Source: Pontibacter mangrovi (GTDB taxonomy: Bacteria; Bacteroidota; Bacteroidia; Cytophagales; Hymenobacteraceae). From it: a stretch of DNA of 64,000 nucleotides. Below the pieces are notes generated by a model, which saw only the letters and a program-made list of their open reading frames with translations, ran no database searches and was not told the DNA's origin. The stretch's first letter is position 1; every line of letters begins with the position of its first letter. Where the stretch lies: assembly GCF_006385705.1 (NCBI RefSeq), contig NZ_VFRQ01000003.1, positions 62,001 through 126,000 on the forward strand, given 5' to 3'. This document shows positions 41,061 through 50,686 of this stretch, one piece after another. The position numbers and the translations under genes are program-made.

Positions 41061-43235
41061 AGCATACTCCGACAGGAACTTGATGCGCATCAGGCGCAGG
41101 TCCTCCTCGGTGTAGTCGTCGGTGCCCAGTTCTTTTACGGCCACGGCAATGTTATCCGTGCTCGCGTTCATAAAATAGTCGTACACCTCCTCCTGGCGTT
41201 CTTCGTCCAGGATATTGTTGATGTAGTAGTTCAGGTTCAGCTTCGTGCCCGAGTAGCAGATGTGCTCAATCTCCTCGATCAACTCCTGCATGGTCAGGTC
41301 TTTGGAGGAGGCAATTTCCTCCAGGTCCACCTTTTTATCTATTTGCTGGATGATGTAGATCTTGATCTTGGACTTGTTCACGGTGGTTTTCACCACCACG
41401 TCAGAGGCTGTCACGATGTCGTTCTCCTCCACATACTTGCTGATCATGTCCAGGAACGGCTTACCGAATTTCTGCACCTTGCCCATGCCCACGCCGGCAA
41501 TATGCGCCAGCTCGTCGCGGGTGGTCGGGTACACGGTGGCCATCTCCTTCAGCGACGGGTCCTGGAACAGCACGTATGGCGGCAGGCCTTTGTCCTTGGC
41601 CAGTTTCTTGCGCAGGTTCTTCAGCATGTCGAACAGCACCTCGTCGTGGCCTGCGGCTGCCTGCGCCTCTTCCTTCTCCTCGTCCTCCTTTACTTCCTGA
41701 TCGTAGTTATGGTCTTTGGTTAGCTGTATAGGCTGTGGGTTCTTTATAAAGTCCTCGCCCTTCTGCGTCAGCTTTATCACGCCAAAGCTGTCAATGTCTT
41801 TCTCCAAAAACTCGGATAGCAGGATCTGTCGCAACACGGAGCTCCAAAACTGCGCGTCCTGCTCTTTGCCGGCGGCAAACACCTCCAGCTTATCATGGTC
41901 GTAGCTGGTCACATACTGGTTGCGCAGGCCCGTAAGCACATGCGTAATGTGGTCTATCCCGAAGCGCTCTCCAGTCAGTTGCACTGCTTTCAGGGCCAGT
42001 TGCACCTCCTTCTGCGCCTCAAAGCGCTCTTTCGGGTGCAGGCAGTTGTCGCAGAAGCCGCAGTCTTTCTCGAAGGTCTCGCCAAAGTAATGCAGCAGCT
42101 GCTTGCGGCGGCACACGGCCGAGTCGGCATAGGCGGCCATCTCCTGCAGCAGCAGCTTAGAGTTGTCGCGCTCTGTTACGGGCTTGTCTTTATTAAATTT
42201 CTCCAGCTTTATGATGTCATCGTAGCTGTAGAACATGATGCAGTTTCCTTCCAGCCCGTCGCGGCCGGCGCGGCCCGTTTCCTGGTAATAACCCTCGATC
42301 GACTTAGGCGTGTCGTAATGCGCCACAAAGCGCACGTCCGGCTTGTCGATGCCCATACCGAAGGCGATGGTCGCCACGATCACGTCGCACTCTTCGTTCA
42401 GGAAGGCATCCTGGTTAGCCATGCGTATGCTGGCATCGAGGCCGGCATGGTATGGCAGCGCCTTGATATCGTTTACGCGCAGCAGCTCAGCAATCTCCTC
42501 CACTTTCTTACGGCTCAGGCAGTATACGATGCCGCTCTTGCCTTTGTGCTTCTTCACGTATTGGATAAGCTGCTTCTTGGTCTTATGCTTGGGGCGCACC
42601 TCGTAGTATAGGTTGGTGCGGTTAAAAGACGATTTGAACACGGACGCCTCGTCCATCTGCAGGTTGCGCTGGATGTCGAGCTGCACTTTCGGCGTGGCTG
42701 TGGCCGTGAGGGCAATAATCGGCAAATCTCCGATCTGGTCGATGATGCCCCGGATGCGGCGGTACTCCGGACGGAAGTCGTGGCCCCACTCCGAGATGCA
42801 GTGCGCCTCGTCTATGGCCACGAAAGAAATATTAGAGGCACGCAGGAACTCCACCGTCTCCTCCTTCGTGAGCGACTCCGGCGCCACGTACAGCAGCTTT
42901 ACCTCGCCGGCCAGCGTCTCTTTTTTCACTTTATTCGTTTCCGCCTTAGAAAGCGTCGAATTCAGAAAGTGAGCGTTTACTCCAAAGGCGTTCAGCTGGT
43001 CTACCTGGTTCTTCATCAGGGCGATCAGCGGCGAAATAACGATGGCCGTTCCCGGCAACGATAGGGCAGGTAGTTGGTAACACAACGACTTGCCAGCTCC
43101 TGTTGGCATAATCACAAAGGTGTTCTTGCCGTTGATAATATTGTTAATTATCAACTCCTGATTCCCCCTGAATTGATTATACCCAAAAACTTCTTTTAAT
43201 TTGTTCTTGAGATTTACCTCTTGTTGAATAGACAT
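41055..43235 (-). CDS. recQ: ATP-dependent DNA helicase RecQ
   Basis: 726 residues from the ATG at 43235 (a TTG 12 bp earlier is in frame). A superfamily 2 3'-5' helicase. FRGNQELIINNIINGKN (motif 0), MPTGAGKSLCYQLPAL (Walker A), AIDEAHCISEWGHDFRPEY (motif II and aromatic loop), ALTATATPKVQ (III) and YYQETGRAGRDG (VI). The RQC zinc cysteines are in CRRKQLLHYFGE and CGFCDNCLHP. An HRDC domain lies at ~520-600. The C-terminal ~120 residues are a further helical region seen in long RecQs. A TAAATTTG -7 element is upstream. Confidence 0.97.
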   Translation of the reverse strand: MSIQQEVNLKNKLKEVFGYNQFRGNQELIINNIINGKNTFVIMPTGAGKSLCYQLPALSLPGTAIVISPLIALMKNQVDQLNAFGVNAHFLNSTLSKAETNKVKKETLAGEVKLLYVAPESLTKEETVEFLRASNISFVAIDEAHCISEWGHDFRPEYRRIRGIIDQIGDLPIIALTATATPKVQLDIQRNLQMDEASVFKSSFNRTNLYYEVRPKHKTKKQLIQYVKKHKGKSGIVYCLSRKKVEEIAELLRVNDIKALPYHAGLDASIRMANQDAFLNEECDVIVATIAFGMGIDKPDVRFVAHYDTPKSIEGYYQETGRAGRDGLEGNCIMFYSYDDIIKLEKFNKDKPVTERDNSKLLLQEMAAYADSAVCRRKQLLHYFGETFEKDCGFCDNCLHPKERFEAQKEVQLALKAVQLTGERFGIDHITHVLTGLRNQYVTSYDHDKLEVFAAGKEQDAQFWSSVLRQILLSEFLEKDIDSFGVIKLTQKGEDFIKNPQPIQLTKDHNYDQEVKEDEEKEEAQAAAGHDEVLFDMLKNLRKKLAKDKGLPPYVLFQDPSLKEMATVYPTTRDELAHIAGVGMGKVQKFGKPFLDMISKYVEENDIVTASDVVVKTTVNKSKIKIYIIQQIDKKVDLEEIASSKDLTMQELIEEIEHICYSGTKLNLNYYINNILDEERQEEVYDYFMNASTDNIAVAVKELGTDDYTEEDLRLMRIKFLSEYAN

Positions 43236-43292
43236 GTAATCCTTCAAAAAATTTAATCAAATTGCAACGCACTCCAGAAGAGTGCCCTAACA

Positions 43293-43300
43293 CAAATTTA
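43293..43300 (-). promoter_or_regulatory. -7 promoter element TAAATTTG for recQ (minus strand)
   Basis: The plus-strand CAAATTTA reads TAAATTTG on the minus strand, an exact TAnnTTTG match 57 bp upstream of the recQ ATG. Confidence 0.5.
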
Positions 43301-43302
43301 AC

Positions 43303-44274
43303 TTGAATCTCCCTAATAATATAGCGCTTACCGCAAAAAAAGTATTAACCGCCGAAGCCGAGGCAATCGCCAGACTGGCCGATTTTATCGACGAAAGTTT
43401 TGAGGATTGCATAAAGGCTATCCTGCAGATCAAAGGCCGTGTAGTGGTTACCGGTATTGGCAAGAGCGCCAACATCGCCCAGAAAATGGTGGCCACCCTC
43501 AACTCCACCGGCACGCCTGCCTTGTTTATGCACGCTGCCGATGCCATTCACGGCGACCTGGGCATGATACAGCCCGAGGACTTCGTGATCTGCATCTCCA
43601 AGAGCGGCAACACGCCTGAGATAAAGGTACTTGTACCTTTGCTGAAACGCAAAGGTTCTAAGCTGGCGGCCCTTGTTAGCAGCACCGACTCTTACCTGGC
43701 CCAGAGCGCCGACTTTGTACTTAACGCCAACGTGGAGCGCGAGGCCTGCCCGCACAACCTGGCCCCTACCACCAGCACCACCGCTGCCCTTGCCCTGGGC
43801 GATGCACTGGCGGTAAGCCTGCTGGAGGCCCGCGGCTTTAGCAAGGCGGATTTCGGCGCGCTGCACCCGGGCGGCTCTTTGGGCAAGCGCCTTTACCTGA
43901 AGGTAGAGGATATTTACACCCAAAACGAGGCGCCCCGCGTAAAGGAGAACGCATCACTTAGAGAAATTATTATTGAGATTTCTTCTAAGCGCCTGGGAGC
44001 CACTGCAGTAGTTAAAACCGACTCAGAGGAACTGGTGGGCATTATAACCGACGGAGACCTGCGCCGCATGCTGAACAAGTATGAGAAGACCGAAGGAATC
44101 ACCGCGGCTGACATTATGACGCCCTCGCCGCTGACCATAGAGCCGGAAGACTATGCGGCTGAGGCCATGGCCCTGATGCAGGCAAAAAGTATAACGCAAC
44201 TCATTGTAACTAAATCAGGTAAATTCGAGGGCTTCATCCACCTCCATGATTTACTTAAAGAAGGACTTGTATAA
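43303..44274 (+). CDS. kdsD: KpsF/GutQ-type arabinose-5-phosphate isomerase
   Basis: 323 residues, apparently starting at TTG 43303: the frame is closed by TAA at 43288 and no ATG occurs near. It interconverts ribulose-5-P and arabinose-5-P for Kdo and LPS core synthesis. The SIS domain contains VVTGIGKSANIAQKMVATLNS, CISKSGNTPEI and the catalytic HGDLGM and LHPGGSLGKRL blocks. Two CBS domains follow (~205-320; IITDGDLRRML, then AADIMTPSPLTIEPED). It ends 1 bp before the manC start. Confidence 0.93.
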   Translation: MNLPNNIALTAKKVLTAEAEAIARLADFIDESFEDCIKAILQIKGRVVVTGIGKSANIAQKMVATLNSTGTPALFMHAADAIHGDLGMIQPEDFVICISKSGNTPEIKVLVPLLKRKGSKLAALVSSTDSYLAQSADFVLNANVEREACPHNLAPTTSTTAALALGDALAVSLLEARGFSKADFGALHPGGSLGKRLYLKVEDIYTQNEAPRVKENASLREIIIEISSKRLGATAVVKTDSEELVGIITDGDLRRMLNKYEKTEGITAADIMTPSPLTIEPEDYAAEAMALMQAKSITQLIVTKSGKFEGFIHLHDLLKEGLV

Positions 44275-44275
44275 C

Positions 44276-45352
44276 ATGGACAACAACACCTACGTGGTGA
44301 TCATGGCCGGCGGCATCGGAAGCCGCTTCTGGCCTTTCAGCCGCACCAACTATCCAAAGCAGTTCCACGATGTGCTGGGCACCGGCCAAAGTATGCTGCA
44401 GGCTACCGCCGAGCGCTTTAAGAACATCTGCCCGCCTGAGAATGTGTTTATCGTAACCAACAAGGATTATGAGGCACTTGTAAAGCAGCAGCTCCCGGAA
44501 CTGACTGACAACCAGATCTTGCTGGAACCGATTGGCCGCAACACCGCGCCGTGCATTGCCTATGCCTCTTACAAAATCGCGCAGCTAAACCCCAACGCTA
44601 ACCTGGTGGTAACGCCAGCCGACCATGTGGTGCTGAAGCAGGATGTGTTTACAGAGGTGATAAACGATGCGCTGGAGGCTGCCGCCAAAGACGACGTGCT
44701 GATTACGCTGGGCATCACCCCAAGCCGCCCCGACACAGGCTACGGTTACATCCAATACATAGATGAGGCAGGGTCTAAGACGAAGAAGGTGAAGACCTTT
44801 ACCGAAAAGCCGAACCTGGAGCTGGCTCAGATGTTCCTGGAGAGCGGCGACTTTGTGTGGAACTCCGGCATTTTTATCTGGAGCGCACGCAGCATCCTGA
44901 AAGCTTTTCGGCAGCACCTGCCGGAGATTACCGAAGTGTTTGAGGAAGGCCTTGGCACCCTGAACACATCCGACGAGCAAAACTTTATCACAAGGGCTTA
45001 CTCCCAGTGCCGCAACGTGTCGATAGACTACGGCATTATGGAGAAAGTGGACAACGTGTACGTGCTGCTGGCCGACATCGGCTGGTCTGACCTGGGCACC
45101 TGGAACTCGCTATATACCATCAATGAGAAAGATGAGGCTGGCAACGTGGTAGACGGCGAGGTAATGCTCTACGACACCAAAGACTGCATCATCAAAACCC
45201 CGAAGGACCGGTTGGTAGTGCTGCAGGGGCTGGAAGACTACATTGTGGCCGAGTATGATAACGTGCTGATGATCTGCAAAAAGACAGAAGAGCAGAAGGT
45301 GAAGGAGTTTATGGCCGACGCCAAGTCTAAAAAAGGCCCGGACTACATTTAA
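44276..45352 (+). CDS. manC: mannose-1-phosphate guanylyltransferase
   Basis: 358 residues from the ATG at 44276. It makes GDP-mannose from GTP and mannose-1-P. The nucleotide-binding MAGGIGSRFWPFSR motif is near the N-terminus. ILLEPIGRNTAPCIAYAS, VVTPADHVV, VKTFTEKPN and DYGIMEKVDNVYVL are typical. Length indicates the monofunctional form without the C-terminal phosphomannose isomerase domain. It is almost fused to kdsD (two-base gap region), pointing to co-regulation of surface-sugar precursors. Confidence 0.94.
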   Translation: MDNNTYVVIMAGGIGSRFWPFSRTNYPKQFHDVLGTGQSMLQATAERFKNICPPENVFIVTNKDYEALVKQQLPELTDNQILLEPIGRNTAPCIAYASYKIAQLNPNANLVVTPADHVVLKQDVFTEVINDALEAAAKDDVLITLGITPSRPDTGYGYIQYIDEAGSKTKKVKTFTEKPNLELAQMFLESGDFVWNSGIFIWSARSILKAFRQHLPEITEVFEEGLGTLNTSDEQNFITRAYSQCRNVSIDYGIMEKVDNVYVLLADIGWSDLGTWNSLYTINEKDEAGNVVDGEVMLYDTKDCIIKTPKDRLVVLQGLEDYIVAEYDNVLMICKKTEEQKVKEFMADAKSKKGPDYI

Positions 45353-45370
45353 CCATACTTCACAAAGTAT

Positions 45371-45416
45371 AAAAAAAGGCCATGCGCTGGAAGAAGTCCG
45401 GTGCATGGCCTTTTTA
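45371..45416. terminator. bidirectional terminator between manC and rlmB
   Basis: AAAAAAAGGCCATGC ... GCATGGCCTTTTT forms a long stem with A/T flanks and a ~17-nt loop region. Confidence 0.85.
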
Positions 45417-45465
45417 CTTTTACAGAAGTATGATTTATACTTCTAAAGCATGATTTTATACGTTG

Positions 45466-46308
45466 CTACATTGGCTCCAGCCTGTTCATGCTGGCATAGC
45501 CGCCGTCCTTCAGGCGCTGGCGCATGGCTTCGTAAAGTATAATGCCGGTGGCCACCGACACGTTTAGCGAGCCGATCTGGCCCATCAGCGGGATGCGCAG
45601 CTTTACGTCGGCGCGCTTCAGGTATTCCGGCGAGATGCCGTCCTCCTCGCTGCCCATCAGTATGGCGGTTGGCCCAACCATATCCACGGCAAAATCTGTT
45701 AGCTGGTGCTCGGTCTTCTCGGTGCAGGCCACCACCTGAAAGCCATAGTCCTTCAGGTAGTCGATCGTCTCCTTCAGGTTGGGCTCGCGGCAAACGGGCA
45801 CCAGGTTCAGCGCCCCGGCAGAGGTTTTCATGGCATCGGCGTTGATCTGCGCGCCGCCACGGCTCGGAATCACGATGGCATCCACGCCCATGCACTCTGC
45901 GTTACGGGCAATGGAACCGAAGTTGCGCACGTCGGTCACGCGGTCAAGTATAAGCAGCAGCGGGTTCTTGCCCTGCTCAAACAGCGCTGTCACAATTTCT
46001 GACAAGGGCTGGTAAGAGATCGGCGAGATCATGGCCACAGCGCCCTGATGGTTCTTGCGCGTCAGCTTGTTCAGCTTTTCCACAGGCACGGTTACCACCG
46101 GCACCTCACGGCTTTTCGCCAGCTTCACGATCTCGTCGGTAGTGGGGTTTCGGGTGCCACGCAGCAGGAAAATCTTCTCCAGCTCTTTTCCGGCCGTTAG
46201 CGCCTCCAGTATGGGGCGCGAGCCAAAAATCATCTCGCTCTTATCTTCTTTGGGTGTTCTGGGGCCTCCGTAGCGGTTGCCTACAAATTTGTCTTTCCTG
46301 CTCTCCAT
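45466..46308 (-). CDS. rlmB: TrmH-family rRNA 2'-O-methyltransferase (RlmB-like)
   Basis: 280 residues. The N-terminal L30e-like substrate-binding domain starts EMIFGSRPILEALTAGKELEK. The SPOUT knot motifs are LDRVTDVRNFGSIARNAE, AILMGSEEDGISPEYL and IPLMGQIGSLNVSVATGIIL. Together they match RlmB (23S rRNA Gm2251) and close TrmH paralogues. A basic 25-residue N-terminal extension precedes the domain. Its first 28 bp overlap the end of the upstream GWxTD gene, a sign of translational coupling. Confidence 0.9.
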   Translation of the reverse strand: MESRKDKFVGNRYGGPRTPKEDKSEMIFGSRPILEALTAGKELEKIFLLRGTRNPTTDEIVKLAKSREVPVVTVPVEKLNKLTRKNHQGAVAMISPISYQPLSEIVTALFEQGKNPLLLILDRVTDVRNFGSIARNAECMGVDAIVIPSRGGAQINADAMKTSAGALNLVPVCREPNLKETIDYLKDYGFQVVACTEKTEHQLTDFAVDMVGPTAILMGSEEDGISPEYLKRADVKLRIPLMGQIGSLNVSVATGIILYEAMRQRLKDGGYASMNRLEPM

Positions 46309-47531
46309 TTTGCAACTGAGCTGTACCAGCTTTCCTCGTACTCGCGGCGCCGTATCAGCTCATAATAATTTTCGGTAAAGTTATTCTCTTTTTTGGTAAA
46401 AACGAACTTGATGTATGGCGCAGTGTCGGACTCGCGGTAAATCCAGGTGATGTTAGGCCCTACCTGGCTGATGCTGCTGGGCTGGCCGTAGATGATGTAG
46501 ATCATGCCCCGGTCGGTGGCCCAGCCGGCTTTGTGCGCCGTAAAGAGCTTGTTGGCCATTTCCACACGGCCATAGTATGTGCGGATGAGGTTACGGGCCA
46601 CGCTTTGGGTTCCGCCGACCTCCAGCCAAAAGTCATCTACAGCGGCCTTGGGGTCGCTGGCTTTCTGCATCGCCTCGCGTTCTTCGGATGTTGTCAGGTA
46701 AATAAGCGGGGGAATGAGCTCTTTAGCCTGCGTAACATACGGATACTTACCCGGAAGCACCACAACGCCCTTGCTTGTAGCAGCCTCAGGATTAAAAAGG
46801 TAAACTCCCTCCTGATCCAGGCTAAGGGTATCAAAGACAGGGAAAGTATACGTTTGGGCGGCGGCCAGGGTACGCGGCACAGGCGGCTTGCGCATGCTCA
46901 TGGGCGGGGCGGCGGGCATAAAGTCCAGGTTAAACCTGTCGGCCTGCAACACGGTGTCGTTTGGGTTATAGTCTCGCACCAACAGTTTATCTGAGGTGGT
47001 AATGTAGTTCTCGAACAGCGGCTTACCGGTGGCAGCACGCACCAGCAGGTAGTTTTTCTGCAGCATATCCGCTTTTAAGGGTACTTTATATTTCAGGGCC
47101 AGGTACTCCTGCCCCGACTTTACCTGCCACAACTGCAGGTGCAGCACGTTCGGCTCCTGCACCACCTGCCCCGGCACCGACAGCTTCACGTGCAGCTGCC
47201 CTTCGATGTCGGTTAGCTTGCGGTCGGGTAGGTTCACGGAGTCCTGCAGCACAGCCGCGTCTCTCTCCGAAAGCCCTGCCCTGACTGCATACTCATACGA
47301 GGTGGCGGCTGTTAGTATGTCGATTACCTGGCGCGCATCTTCAAACTTAAACAGCAGGTGCAGGCTGTCGTTGCTGCCATAGTAGGCGTACTGCATGGTT
47401 ACCTCAGGCACCTCCCGCCTTACCTGCTGCGCCGGTTCCTGGCTGCCAAGGCCAATCGAGGAGCTGCGGTAGTCGCCACTGCCGCAACCGCATAACATGC
47501 ACAGTAAAAGCAAACATAAGTACCTCATCAT
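46281..47531 (-). CDS. GWxTD-domain lipoprotein
   Basis: 416 residues from the ATG at 47531 (an adjacent ATG at 47528 is equivalent). The signal peptide LCLLLLCMLCGCGSG carries a lipobox-like Cys. Residues ~70-270 are beta-rich (LKYKVPLKADML, YITTSDKLLVRDY). The C-terminal GWxTD signature is AGWATDRGMIYIIYGQPSSI, followed by WIYRESDTAPYIKFVF. Function of this Bacteroidota-enriched domain is unknown. It overlaps rlmB by 28 bp and is separated from the DUF2723 gene by a terminator. Confidence 0.85.
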   Translation of the reverse strand: MMRYLCLLLLCMLCGCGSGDYRSSSIGLGSQEPAQQVRREVPEVTMQYAYYGSNDSLHLLFKFEDARQVIDILTAATSYEYAVRAGLSERDAAVLQDSVNLPDRKLTDIEGQLHVKLSVPGQVVQEPNVLHLQLWQVKSGQEYLALKYKVPLKADMLQKNYLLVRAATGKPLFENYITTSDKLLVRDYNPNDTVLQADRFNLDFMPAAPPMSMRKPPVPRTLAAAQTYTFPVFDTLSLDQEGVYLFNPEAATSKGVVVLPGKYPYVTQAKELIPPLIYLTTSEEREAMQKASDPKAAVDDFWLEVGGTQSVARNLIRTYYGRVEMANKLFTAHKAGWATDRGMIYIIYGQPSSISQVGPNITWIYRESDTAPYIKFVFTKKENNFTENYYELIRRREYEESWYSSVAKWRAGKTNL

Positions 47532-47553
47532 AAAGTAAGTATAGTAAAAACCA

Positions 47554-47589
47554 AAAAACCCGGACTGCCGCTGCGCAACCCGGGTTTTT
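47554..47589 (-). terminator. terminator after the DUF2723 gene
   Basis: AAAAACCCGG ... CCGGGTTTTT pairs over 10 bp and lies between the DUF2723 stop and the GWxTD start on the minus strand. Confidence 0.8.
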
Positions 47590-47613
47590 GTACTGGTAAA
47601 AACCTTATTTTGT

Positions 47614-50565
47614 TTAGCGCCGCATACGCTGCAGGTACTGCCGGAACTGCTGCTCCAGCTGCTGCGCTTTCTCATCCTGGCCCAGCTGCTGCGCGTTACC
47701 GATCAGCTGCTGCAAAATCACCATGTTTACCTGTATCTCCTGGTCGAACAACGCGCCTTTGGCAAAGTAGTAGTCCAGGGACTTCTGCGCGTCCTGCGCC
47801 ATCCTGTCCAGTAGCTGCGTGGCTTTGTCAGTCTCGCCCAGGGCCGCATAAATTGGGATGAACTGCGGCGTATAGTAATCAAACGGCACGGTCTCTAGCG
47901 GCAGCTCCTCAAAGCAGCGGTCCACTATCTCTTTGGCGCGCGCCTCGTCCCCGTCCTGCAGGTAGGCGGCAGCCAGCGTGGCAAACTTATCGCGGGCATT
48001 GGCCGAGAAGCGGTAGTAGTTATCGTCGTAGAAAATGTTCGGGTCGTCGAAGTTGCGGAACTTGAACTCCTTCATCACATGCTTATACATCACCTCTTTG
48101 TTCACGATGCCCTCCTCGTTTTCCGGAGACTTCACCGGCACGATGCGGTAAGCCAGGCCTTCCAGCTGGAAGTAATCAGACAGGCCGATGAAGTCGGCGC
48201 TGTTTACGGTGGTAGAGAAGTAAATAGGGCGCTCCCAGTTGTTGGTGGCCAGCAGGTCCAGCATCACCAGGTGCTTTTTCTCCAGCAATGACTTGGTAAT
48301 GGTCCAGGCCATGCGGTCGGTGATCTGGTCCTCGTAATCCTCTGCCACAAAGCCCATCTGCTTCACTTTCTCCTTGTCCACGTTCAGGAAGAAGTTATGG
48401 GTAGGCATGGTCAGCAGCGTGGTACCCGCGCCATACTGCGCCTGCAGAGCCGGATGGTTTTCTTTAATCAGCTCGATATACTGCTTCAGGTCGATGCCGG
48501 CGGCCACCTGTGGCCGCTCCATGTATGGCAAAAAGTCGTTGGTGCCCTGGCGGTAGTTCTCCATGCCCAGCGACAGCGGCCACGGAGCCGACTTGTACGA
48601 CGGGTCCATCATCTGGTCGATGTACCAATCGGTGTTGAGGTAGCTGAGCACGGCCACGCGCACATCGGTACGGTAGCCCTCCACCTCCTGCACATACCAC
48701 AGCGGGAACGTGTCGTTGTCGCCGTTCGTGAAAAGTATGGCGTTCGGGGCGCAGGAGTCCAGCAGGTTCTTGGCTGAGTCTACGGAGTGATAACGGTCGG
48801 AGCGGTCGTGGTCGTCCCACCCTTCGGCTGCCATAATACCCGGCACCAGCAGGCCGATAACGGTAGCCACCGCGGCGCGGCTGGTTGTGTTTTTAAGCAC
48901 TTTGCCCAACAGGTCAGCCAGCCCCATTACGCCCAGGCCAATCCAGATGGAGAAGGCGTAGAACGATCCGGCAAAGGTATAATCCCTCTCGCGCGGCTCT
49001 ACCGGCGGCTGGTTCAGGTACAGGGCAATGGCAATGCCTGTGAAGAAGAAGAGCAGGCCAATCACAAATGCATTCCGCTCATCTTTGCGCACCTGGTAAA
49101 TCAGACCAAGTATACCTACCAGCAAAGGCAGCAGGTAAAAGCAGTTGCGCGCCTCGCTCTCCAGCACGCGCGCCGGCGCATTCGGGTCGTTTTTGCCGAA
49201 CCACAGCACGCCTGCGTTCTGCACGTCGCTCTCGCGGCCCGCAAAGTTCCACAGGAAGTAGCGCCAGTACATAAAGCCCAACTGGTAGTTCAGCATGTAG
49301 CTCATGTTCTGCCCGAATGTTGGGGTCTGCCCCTCGCGCAGGTCCACCCACTTTTTGTAGGCATCAATGTGCGCAGGCTGGTCGCTGTAGATACGCGGCA
49401 GGAACACCTTATCCTTAGAGTCATACACGGGCTCTACCTTATTGCCAGTGTTGATATACTTATCTTTTCCTTTCACATAGCGCGGCGCGCCCTCTTCCTG
49501 CCCGGTCGGCTGCGCGTTGTACTGTGGCCCGAACAGCAGCGGGCGGTCACCGTACTGCTCCCGCTTCAGGTAGGACACGAAGGTCAGAATGTCGTCCGGG
49601 TCATTCTCATCAATGGTTGGCTCGTAAGAGGAGCGGATCGGGATCATCATGTATGAGGAGTAGCCGATCAGCACGAACACCAGGCTAAGCAGGGCCGTGT
49701 TCAATACGCGGCTGTTGTGCTTGATGGAGTACCGGATGCCGAAGACGATAACCCCCACGAACAGCACCAGGAAAACGATGATACCCGAGCTGAACGGCAG
49801 GCCGAAGTCGTTTACGAACAGCACCTCGAACCAGCCCGCCACCGACGGCAGCCCCGGGATAACGCCCCAAAGTATGGCCACCACAATCACGGCGCTGATG
49901 CAGAAGGCAGTAACTCCGCCCCAGAAATTTGGCCTGTAAAGGCGGAAATAGTATACAAAGGCCAGTGCCGGAATAGTTACCAGGTTGAGCAGGTGCGCCC
50001 CGATGGAAAGCCCCACCAGGTAAGCGATCAGAATAAGCCACTTGTCAGAGTGCGCTTCTCCCGCCTTGGCCTCCCACCGAAGTATAGCCCAGAAAACAAT
50101 GGCGGTAAAGAAAGAGGACATGGCGTAAACCTCGGCTTCCACGGCAGAGAACCAGGCGGAGTCAGAGAAAGTATAGGCCAGCGCTCCTACGGCACCGCTG
50201 CCCATGATCAGCAGCAGGTTGCCCGTGCTTGGCTCTGCCCCCTCTTTTACCAACAACTTGCGGGCAAGTATGGTGATGGTCCAGAACAGGAAGAGCACCG
50301 TACCGGCACTGCAAAGCGCAGACAGCAGGTTCACCCACCAGGCTACTTGCGTAGGGTCTGAGGCGAACATGGAGAACAGCCTGCCCATTAAGAGGTAAAA
50401 AGGCGCCCCCGGCGGGTGTGGCACCAGCAGCTTGTAAGAGCAGGCGATAAACTCACCCGCATCCCAATAGCTGGCAGTTGGCTCCAGCGTAAGCACATAC
50501 ACGGCTGTCGCGATCAAAAACACGACCCAGCCCACAAGGTTGTTTACCTTCCGATAATCCGTCAT
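47614..50565 (-). CDS. DUF2723 polytopic membrane protein (O-mannosyltransferase-like)
   Basis: 983 residues. The N-terminus NNLVGWVVFLIATAVYVLTL, then EPTASYWDAGEFIACSYKL and HPPGAPFYLLMGRLFSMF, is the DUF2723 signature; the acidic D-E in the first loop resembles GT-C glycosyltransferases. About twelve membrane helices lie in the first ~600 residues. A soluble periplasmic part follows (NGDNDTFPLWYVQEVEGYRT, split by context), with TPR-like helices at the C-terminus and a Gln-rich end. Relatives are thought to glycosylate secreted proteins in Bacteroidota; direct proof for this protein is absent. Confidence 0.88.
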   Translation of the reverse strand: MTDYRKVNNLVGWVVFLIATAVYVLTLEPTASYWDAGEFIACSYKLLVPHPPGAPFYLLMGRLFSMFASDPTQVAWWVNLLSALCSAGTVLFLFWTITILARKLLVKEGAEPSTGNLLLIMGSGAVGALAYTFSDSAWFSAVEAEVYAMSSFFTAIVFWAILRWEAKAGEAHSDKWLILIAYLVGLSIGAHLLNLVTIPALAFVYYFRLYRPNFWGGVTAFCISAVIVVAILWGVIPGLPSVAGWFEVLFVNDFGLPFSSGIIVFLVLFVGVIVFGIRYSIKHNSRVLNTALLSLVFVLIGYSSYMMIPIRSSYEPTIDENDPDDILTFVSYLKREQYGDRPLLFGPQYNAQPTGQEEGAPRYVKGKDKYINTGNKVEPVYDSKDKVFLPRIYSDQPAHIDAYKKWVDLREGQTPTFGQNMSYMLNYQLGFMYWRYFLWNFAGRESDVQNAGVLWFGKNDPNAPARVLESEARNCFYLLPLLVGILGLIYQVRKDERNAFVIGLLFFFTGIAIALYLNQPPVEPRERDYTFAGSFYAFSIWIGLGVMGLADLLGKVLKNTTSRAAVATVIGLLVPGIMAAEGWDDHDRSDRYHSVDSAKNLLDSCAPNAILFTNGDNDTFPLWYVQEVEGYRTDVRVAVLSYLNTDWYIDQMMDPSYKSAPWPLSLGMENYRQGTNDFLPYMERPQVAAGIDLKQYIELIKENHPALQAQYGAGTTLLTMPTHNFFLNVDKEKVKQMGFVAEDYEDQITDRMAWTITKSLLEKKHLVMLDLLATNNWERPIYFSTTVNSADFIGLSDYFQLEGLAYRIVPVKSPENEEGIVNKEVMYKHVMKEFKFRNFDDPNIFYDDNYYRFSANARDKFATLAAAYLQDGDEARAKEIVDRCFEELPLETVPFDYYTPQFIPIYAALGETDKATQLLDRMAQDAQKSLDYYFAKGALFDQEIQVNMVILQQLIGNAQQLGQDEKAQQLEQQFRQYLQRMRR

Positions 50566-50637
50566 AGCTCTAGTAGATTCAGCCCCGAAAATAATAAATT
50601 AATGCCAGTGGCTGGTTATTTTTACAAATTAAGCATG

Positions 50638-50664
50638 AAAAAGCCGGCACGTGGGCCGGCTTTT
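50638..50664 (-). terminator. terminator after the T9SS cargo gene
   Basis: AAAAGCCGGC-ACGTGG-GCCGGCTTTT is a perfect 10-bp stem located 23 bp past the stop. Confidence 0.88.
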
Positions 50665-50686
50665 CAGGTATCTCTTATTAATCAGT

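Noticed and set aside
48787..49656. 289-codon plus-strand frame opposite the DUF2723 gene
   Set aside because: It is antisense to a well-supported membrane protein, with no signature or plausible start context.
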